Shown here piece by piece: positions 59,796 through 64,000 of a stretch of DNA of 64,000 nt. The notes beneath the pieces are model-generated. The model made no database searches. It saw only the letters and a program-made list of their open reading frames with translations, and was not told the DNA's origin. The position numbers and the translations under genes are program-made. The first letter of the stretch is position 1. Each line of letters starts with the position of its first letter. This DNA is from Vitellaria paradoxa (taxonomy: Eukaryota > Streptophyta > Magnoliopsida > Ericales > Sapotaceae), in contig CM034236.1 of NCBI GenBank assembly GCA_019916065.1, forward strand, positions 59,424,690 to 59,488,689, in the 5' to 3' direction.

Positions 59796-60882
59796 TCACT
59801 GTGGAGGTGGAAAAGAGTCACGAAGGTGATCCAGGACACTTTTCAGCAAATGTTCCTGGGTCTGCTGAGACTGCTGGATGCGTAGGAGCAACTGATGATC
59901 TTCTTCTTGATTCTTCTCTATGTGATCCATGCGCCCTTCTAAAACATCAAGCCGATCAGCCAACTCAGTATTGGTGACTTCCTGTCCCTCCTCGGTTTCC
60001 TCCAATATAGGTGCTGACGTATGTTCATGAACCGTTGTGGCTTTCCTTCTTTTTAGTAGCCATGTTGCCACGGGATTTGGAATAAGAAGTTATGGTAAAT
60101 GGTTGCAATCCCAAGGCTATAGGCATATCATCCGTAACCTGGGCCCCCTTCCTCCTAAAGATCTCTGTGAGGGCACCTCCAAAGGGCAAAGCTGTCAACG
60201 AGTTAGGTTGCTCGCAAACATAAGCAATATGGTTCCATAGGTAGGAGGGTAAATCAATAGTCATTCCAGTACCAATTGCATAGATCAATCTGGCCCTAAG
60301 AGGTGTGCAGTCTGAATTTCGATTTTGAGGAAGTAAATTGGTGCAAGAAAACATGTGCAGAGCCCAGTATTTATCAGCAAGTATTGAGGCTGGCTTTCTA
60401 TATTCTGCCTCCCATTCTTGTCCTTCTGAGACGATTTCTGACACTAAATTCAGGAAAGGTGGTGTCCCTTCATCTGGATAAGAAAATTCGGGCCTTTGAA
60501 CCCGGGGTAATTGAAAAACTTGGGCTAAATCATCCGGTGTAAGAATGATTTCAACTCCCCTAACCCAACTGACAAGGCGTTCTCTTCCTCGTCTCTTACT
60601 AATGGATCCTTCTTTGAAATTAGCAAAGAATTCTCGAACCAAGTCAACCACACAGTAGGCATTGAACTTAGCTATACCGAGCCATTGTCGCCCCTCAAAG
60701 TTTTGTTCTAATAGAAAGTCTTCACTTTTAAAATGTTCAATACTCCAATACCGTTCAACCACTACTGGTTTGTTTACCCAATTGTCATCGTAACTAAGTT
60801 CAGCTTCTGCCCTCCAAAATCGATTTCTATCAAAGACAGGCTCAAGTCGTCGATTGGCAGCATGCTTAGTCCGTGGGGGCAT
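59796..60882 (-). pseudogene. E3 extra post-pol ORF (putative plant transposon protein type), one frameshift
   Basis: The ATG at 60882 follows a likely leader intron (donor AAG|GTATGT near 61211, acceptor GGTTGTAG|TTCCC just before the ATG). About 280 residues are open to 60025, with VERYWSIEHF, LEQNFEGRQWLGIAKF, VVDLVREFFANF, SWVRGVEIILTPDDLAQVF and LPFGGALTEIFRRK. The basic end is SYSKSRG...KKKES. A second frame (from about 60060 to 59796) supplies a coiled-coil-like tail with Gln/Glu/His-rich heptads. The frame change is one base, close to an A/G run at 60045-60055. The first ~270 codons are uninterrupted, unlike the E2 copy. Function is unknown. Basic ends and a coiled coil are compatible with a nuclear dimer, which is inference. 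Confidence 0.75.
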
Positions 60883-61400
60883 GGGAACTACAACCCAACA
60901 AGGAGAAATAATGAATCATTCTAATCAATCCTATGTCCACCCAAATGTGGTGGCCCCATTCTAATGACAATTAAACAAAATACTTAATAAATAGCACCAA
61001 ATCACCAAACAATGTTCTTATGGATCCAAATCAAACCCACGGTAGAAAAAAATGCAAACTTTGGAAACTAATTCAAACTAATACTACCCTTGAATATTAA
61101 TGTCCAAAGAAAGTGTTTTGGTGAGATAGAACATAACTCTTGAAGCTTTGAAGCTTGAGGTGAACAAATATGGAAGAACCGAACTAGGGCTTGAAGAATG
61201 GAGAAGACATACCTTATAGATGATGTGAAAGTGCAGAAAATAGTTGATTTCGGCTGAAATAGGAGTTGAATCAACTTCTTTTTTGAAGAATCTTGCACGG
61301 GTAGAAGATTTCTAGGTTATATTCTGCTAGAGAGAGGGAATATTGAAAATAGAATTGAAGAGAGGGCTGCCGAATTGAGCTGAAAAGGGAACCGATCTGC

Positions 61401-61407
61401 TTTAAAG
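61401..61407 (-). promoter_or_regulatory. TATA-like box of E3 internal promoter
   Basis: CTTTAAA (minus strand) lies 10 bp downstream of the internal array, in the same place as TATAAATA in E2. It is a weaker match to a TATA box. Confidence 0.4.
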
Positions 61408-61417
61408 ACACCCGCAG

Positions 61418-61511
61418 GGTCCGGACCGTCCCTCAGGGGGTCCGGACCACAGTATACTCGGCCTACATCCCTCTTTGCAGGGTCCGGACCATTCCCTAGG
61501 GGGTCCGGACC
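61418..61511. promoter_or_regulatory. Internal palindrome array of E3 (2 pairs)
   Basis: Four perfect GGTCCGGACC sites at 61418, 61439, 61481 and 61502, with 21-bp spacing within pairs and 63 bp between pairs. The array lies between pol and the extra ORF. Flanks such as CCCTCAGGGG and CACAGTGTAT/CACAGTATAC are shared with the E3 LTR array. Confidence 0.93.
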
Positions 61512-61655
61512 ACAGTAATGGCTCTAAGTCTTGCTTGTTGCTCTAATTCTCTCAATTTTCCTAATAATACTAACTAAAAAGAAAAAAAACTAAAATAAAT
61601 AAACGGCAAGCTAACCTAGATCTACTAATATACACTACAAATACTTAAATGCGGA

Positions 61656-64000
61656 CTATTCATAAGGAGGGGGATCTAAAAGATCCCATGTTTCGATGCA
61701 AGCCGCAAAGTTTTGTAAGTATGGTTTCAACTTATGCCCATTCACCTTAAAACGATGTTTATTCTTTGGATTTTCAATCTCAATGGCTCCATGATCTGAC
61801 ACATGCGTTACTATGAAAGGACCTGACCACCTAGATTGTAGTTTCCCTGGGAATAGATGAAGTCGTGAGCGATAAAGTAATACTTTTTGGCCTTCATGAA
61901 ATGATCGTCGAGCAATATGCCGATCATGTATTTTCTTTATCCTCTCTTTAGATAGTAAGGCATTCTCATAAGCGTCATTCCGTAACTCTTCCATTTCTGC
62001 AATTTGTAATTTACGGTGTAACCCCGCCTCATCAAGATTAAAGTTGAAGTTCTTAATTGCCCAATAAGTTTTATGTTCTAATTCAACGGGCAAATGGCAT
62101 GGTTTACCGTAAACTAACCTGTAGGGAGACATTCCTAAGGTAGTTTTATATGCAGTGCGATATGCCCATAGGGAATCTGTCAATCGTAGTGACCAATCCT
62201 TGCGGTTAGGATTAACCGTCTTTTCTAGGATTGTCTTAATTTCCCTGTTTGCAAGCTCTACCTGGCCACTTGTCTGGGGTGATATGGAGTTCCTACTTTA
62301 TGTGCCACCCCATATTTAAGAAATAGAGTGCCTACAGGTCGGTTACAGAAATGTTTCCCCCCATCACTAATTATCGCTCGAGGTACCCCGAAGCGTGAAA
62401 ATATGTTTTCATGGAGGAATTTAAGAACTACTTTATGGTCGTTTGTCTTAGCAGCTACTGCTTCTACCCATTTAGAAACGTAATCAACTCCTACTAATAT
62501 GAATTCATACCCAAAGGAGCTTGGAAAAGGACCCATGAAGTCTATTCCCCAACAATCAAATATTTCCAAAACAAGAATAGGAGATAGAGGCATCATGTTC
62601 CTACGAGTCAAGCTACCTAGCCGTTGACATCTGTCATAGGTGGTACAGAATTGATGAACATCCTTAAATAACGTAGGCCAATAGAATCCACATTGTAATA
62701 TCTTTGCAGCTGTTTTGTTCGTGGAAAAATGGCCACCACACGCTTGAGAATGGCAGAACTCAATTATTCCTTGGACTTCCCAGTCAGGAATACACCTACG
62801 GATAACTTGGTCAGGGCAGTATTTAAATAAATACGGATCATCCCAAAAGAAAACTCTTACATTCCTAAGGAATTTCTTCCTATCTTTAGAAGTCCATTCA
62901 TCCGGGATTTGTCTTGTCACTAAGTAGTTAGCAATATCAGCATACCAAGGAGGGGTAGAGGCTGTTATTGCTTGCACATGAAATAGCTGTTCATCAGGGA
63001 AGCTATCATTGATTTGAGTATCATCTTTAGGATAGACTTCAACTGGTAAACGTGACAAATGATCCGCCACCACGTTCTCTACACCTTTCTTATCTCATAT
63101 TTCGAGGTCAAACTCTTGTAGTAGCAATATCCATCGGAGTAATCGTGGTTTGGCCTCTTTCTTGGTCAACAGGTACTTAAGTGCAGAATGGTCAGTGAAG
63201 ATGATGACTGTTGAACCAATGAGATAAGATCGGAATTTCTCAAGGGCAAAAACAACTGCTAGTAATTCTTTTTCAGTTGTTGTGTAATTCTTTTGAGTGT
63301 CATTAAGGGTCTTACTAGCATAATAAATCACATGTGCTTTTTTATCTCTTCTCTGTCCTAGTACAGCTCCAATAGCATGGTCACTAGCATCGCACATCAA
63401 TTCGAATGGCAGTGACCAATCAGGAGTTTGTAAAATAGGAGCTGTAATTAGACATCCCTTGAGTTTTTCAAAAGCTTGCTGGCATTGATCAGTCCATTCA
63501 AAGGGTGTATCTTGTGTTAGTAATTTACACAAAGGCCTGGAAATTTCACTAAATGATTGAATGAACCTTCGATAGAATCCAGCATGTCCCAAGAAAGATC
63601 TAATATCTTTTACTGATTGGGGTTTGGGAAGCTTTTGAATCAGCTCTACTTTCGCCTGATCTACCTGAATACCTTCTTTTGAAACTATGTGCCCCAGAAC
63701 GATGCCTTGTGTCACCATAAAATGACACTTTTCCCAGTTAAGGACAAGGTTCTTTTCCTCGCATCGAGTTAATACTAGATCAAGGTGTTGCAAGCATTGC
63801 TCGAATGAGTCACCATAGACAGAGAAATCGTCCATAAATACTTCGACGATCTCTTCTACCATCTCACTAAATATGCTAATCATGCAACGCTGAAAAGTGG
63901 CAGGGGCGTTACATAGGCCAAACGGCATTCGTTTGTATGTAAAGGTGCCAAAGGGACAGGTGAATGTAGTTTTGGATTGATCCTCTAAAGCTACCTCTAT
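61656..64000 (-). pseudogene. E3 pol: reverse transcriptase, RNase H, integrase (5' part outside window)
   Basis: Open at the right edge. The reverse transcriptase has [16 protein letters not shown] and the FMDDF active site. RNase H has [22 protein letters not shown] and [11 protein letters not shown]. Integrase follows to 61656 with a [12 protein letters not shown] end. Athila lineage, close to E2. Lesions: a TGA at 63095 (a CGA-to-TGA change judging from E2), and a one-base deletion at the C run 62276-62279, which breaks the frame between the second and third catalytic acids. The first zinc-binding Cys of CDRC is replaced by Tyr (YDRC). Confidence 0.88.

Noticed and set aside
60025..60071. 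Programmed ribosomal frameshift in the E3 extra ORF
   Set aside because: The local sequence is T AAA AAG, not a canonical slippery heptamer, and the shift needed is +1 rather than -1. E2 breaks at a different place. A simple one-base indel is more likely.
44176..61511. CRISPR-like array
   Set aside because: The repeats are short palindromes with short, similar linkers and lie in plant LTR promoters. There are no uniform spacers and no cas genes.
55596..64000. E3 as a complete element
   Set aside because: Only the 3' LTR, the extra ORF and part of pol are in the window; gag, primer site and 5' LTR lie beyond the right edge, so no full-length claim is made.

Overview
The window is nuclear plant DNA, most likely from a core eudicot. 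It holds two spliced host genes with typical plant introns: a glucuronokinase (minus strand, cut by the left edge) and a family-17 glycosyltransferase (plus strand). Between and beyond them lies AT-rich non-coding DNA with MITE-like and SINE-like insertions and decayed copia elements. The right half is almost entirely nested Athila-type Ty3/gypsy LTR retrotransposons. The exact species cannot be told from the sequence. One 100-N scaffold gap is present (25234-25333).

Layout. 1-3783: glucuronokinase exons 1-5 (minus). 3784-22500: gene-poor AT-rich DNA with a duplicated repeat (copies near 5.4-6.4 kb and 14.65-15.3 kb), a MITE inside the first copy, a copia gag/PBS/LTR remnant (13.3-14.6 kb, minus), a tRNA-type SINE (15.34-15.59 kb, minus) and a foldback MITE (18.0-18.5 kb). 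22515-24698: GT17 gene. 25234-25333: gap. 25560-28685: decayed copia element with its 3' LTR. 30447-49699: two Athila elements (E1, non-autonomous; E2, with pol) joined through a shared chimeric LTR, with a 4-kb internal inversion. 49705-55590: mosaic of LTR pieces and non-coding DNA, including an Athila LTR fragment (E4) and an LTR with a Met-tRNA-type PBS. 55596-64000: a third Athila element (E3, minus) cut by the right edge.

Both host genes look complete in exon structure, but each has a single-base deletion in coding sequence. Either the assembly has residual indel errors or both copies are broken. The retroelement ORFs also carry single-base frameshifts, plus nonsense codons that are mostly C-to-T type.

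The most interesting pattern lies in the Athila elements. Each LTR has, just upstream of its TATA box, an array of 10-bp palindromes (GGTTCGAACC in E2, GGTCCGGACC in E3/E4, GGTCCCGACC with GGTCGGGACC in E1), usually as pairs at fixed spacing (12 or 21-22 bp). In E2 and E3 a second array with the same core as that element's own LTR sits between pol and an extra downstream ORF, again next to a TATA-like box. E1 lacks both the extra ORF and the internal array. The core differs between families by symmetric changes that keep the dyad. I read this as a candidate self-recognition module: an element-encoded or host dimeric factor acting on both the genomic promoter and a second promoter for the extra ORF. 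This is inference. The arrays, their spacing and their positions are directly visible.
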